Of a stretch of DNA of 22,936 nucleotides, positions 22,867 to 22,936 are shown one piece after another (positions within the stretch are counted from its first letter, which is position 1; every line of letters starts with the position of its first letter). Made by a program: the position numbers and the translations under genes. The DNA is from Anaerolineae bacterium. GTDB lineage: Bacteria > Chloroflexota > Anaerolineae > Aggregatilineales > Phototrophicaceae. Where the stretch lies: assembly GCA_020848855.1 (NCBI GenBank), contig JADLHH010000362.1, positions 1 through 22,936 of the forward strand, read 5' to 3'. The notes under the pieces are model-generated. The model did not search any database, was not told the DNA's origin, and saw nothing but the letters and a program-made list of their open reading frames with translations.

Positions 22867-22922
22867 GTAGGGGCAGACCTGTGTGTCTGCCCCAGCGGGC
22901 GAACACGTGGGTTCGCCCCTAC
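22867..22922. repeat. Composite palindromic element with GTAGGGGC ends
   Basis: GTAGGGGC (22867-22874) and GCCCCTAC (22915-22922) are 8-bp terminal inverted repeats. Inside are two hairpins: GGGGCAGAC (22870-22878) with GTCTGCCCC (22885-22893), and GGGCGAAC (22897-22904) with GTTCGCCC (22911-22918). The outer ends equal those of the element at 3555-3582. It lies in the 186-bp region upstream of the 22750 ATP-grasp gene. The rest of that region shows no gene. Confidence 0.75.
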
Positions 22923-22936
22923 AAGAGCGTTGTGAA

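Overview
The window reads as chromosome from a high-GC free-living bacterium with tightly packed genes. Several neighbouring genes overlap, TTG and GTG starts occur, and there are no phage or insertion-sequence genes. The gene content, the GTAGGGGC-ended palindromic elements and the heptamer microsatellites are what I associate with Chloroflexota (Anaerolineae-like) genomes. That assignment is an inference, because no marker gene is present.

Left part (1-5268): carbohydrate genes. These are the 3' end of a LacI-type regulator, an inositol-2-dehydrogenase-like oxidoreductase, a LysE-type exporter, a PfkB/KdgK-like sugar kinase, UDP-glucose 4-epimerase (galE) and dTDP-4-dehydrorhamnose 3,5-epimerase (rfbC). 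The 3396-3710 gap holds three 10-bp direct repeats and a palindromic repeat element.

Middle part (5425-9846): four plus-strand genes, the first two overlapping and the others closely spaced. They encode a CxxCxxCC metal-cluster protein, a 12-helix MFS/nucleotide-translocase-like membrane protein, a Cache-HAMP membrane sensor with no output domain, and a PGM1-like ATP-grasp ligase. They face a minus-strand pair of ABC exporter half-transporters (9869-13424) that looks like a heterodimer with one degenerate ATP site. Further right are a zinc-dependent medium-chain dehydrogenase, a malto-oligosyltrehalose trehalohydrolase (treZ) and a small three-helix DUF305 protein.

Right part (17221-22750): a five-gene minus-strand cluster and the best candidate for an undescribed system. 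In transcription order it encodes an ATP-grasp ligase, a subtilisin-like protease without signal peptide, a small esterase-like alpha/beta hydrolase (4-bp overlap with the protease gene), a RimK-like ATP-grasp ligase and a circularly permuted ATP-grasp protein (11-bp overlap). Three different carboxylate-amine ligase folds beside a cytoplasmic protease and a hydrolase suggest synthesis and trimming of an amide- or peptide-linked product. The substrate cannot be read from the sequence, and I saw no convincing precursor peptide. With the PGM1-like protein, the window has four ATP-grasp proteins in about 14 kb.

The right edge carries a second GTAGGGGC-ended palindromic element.
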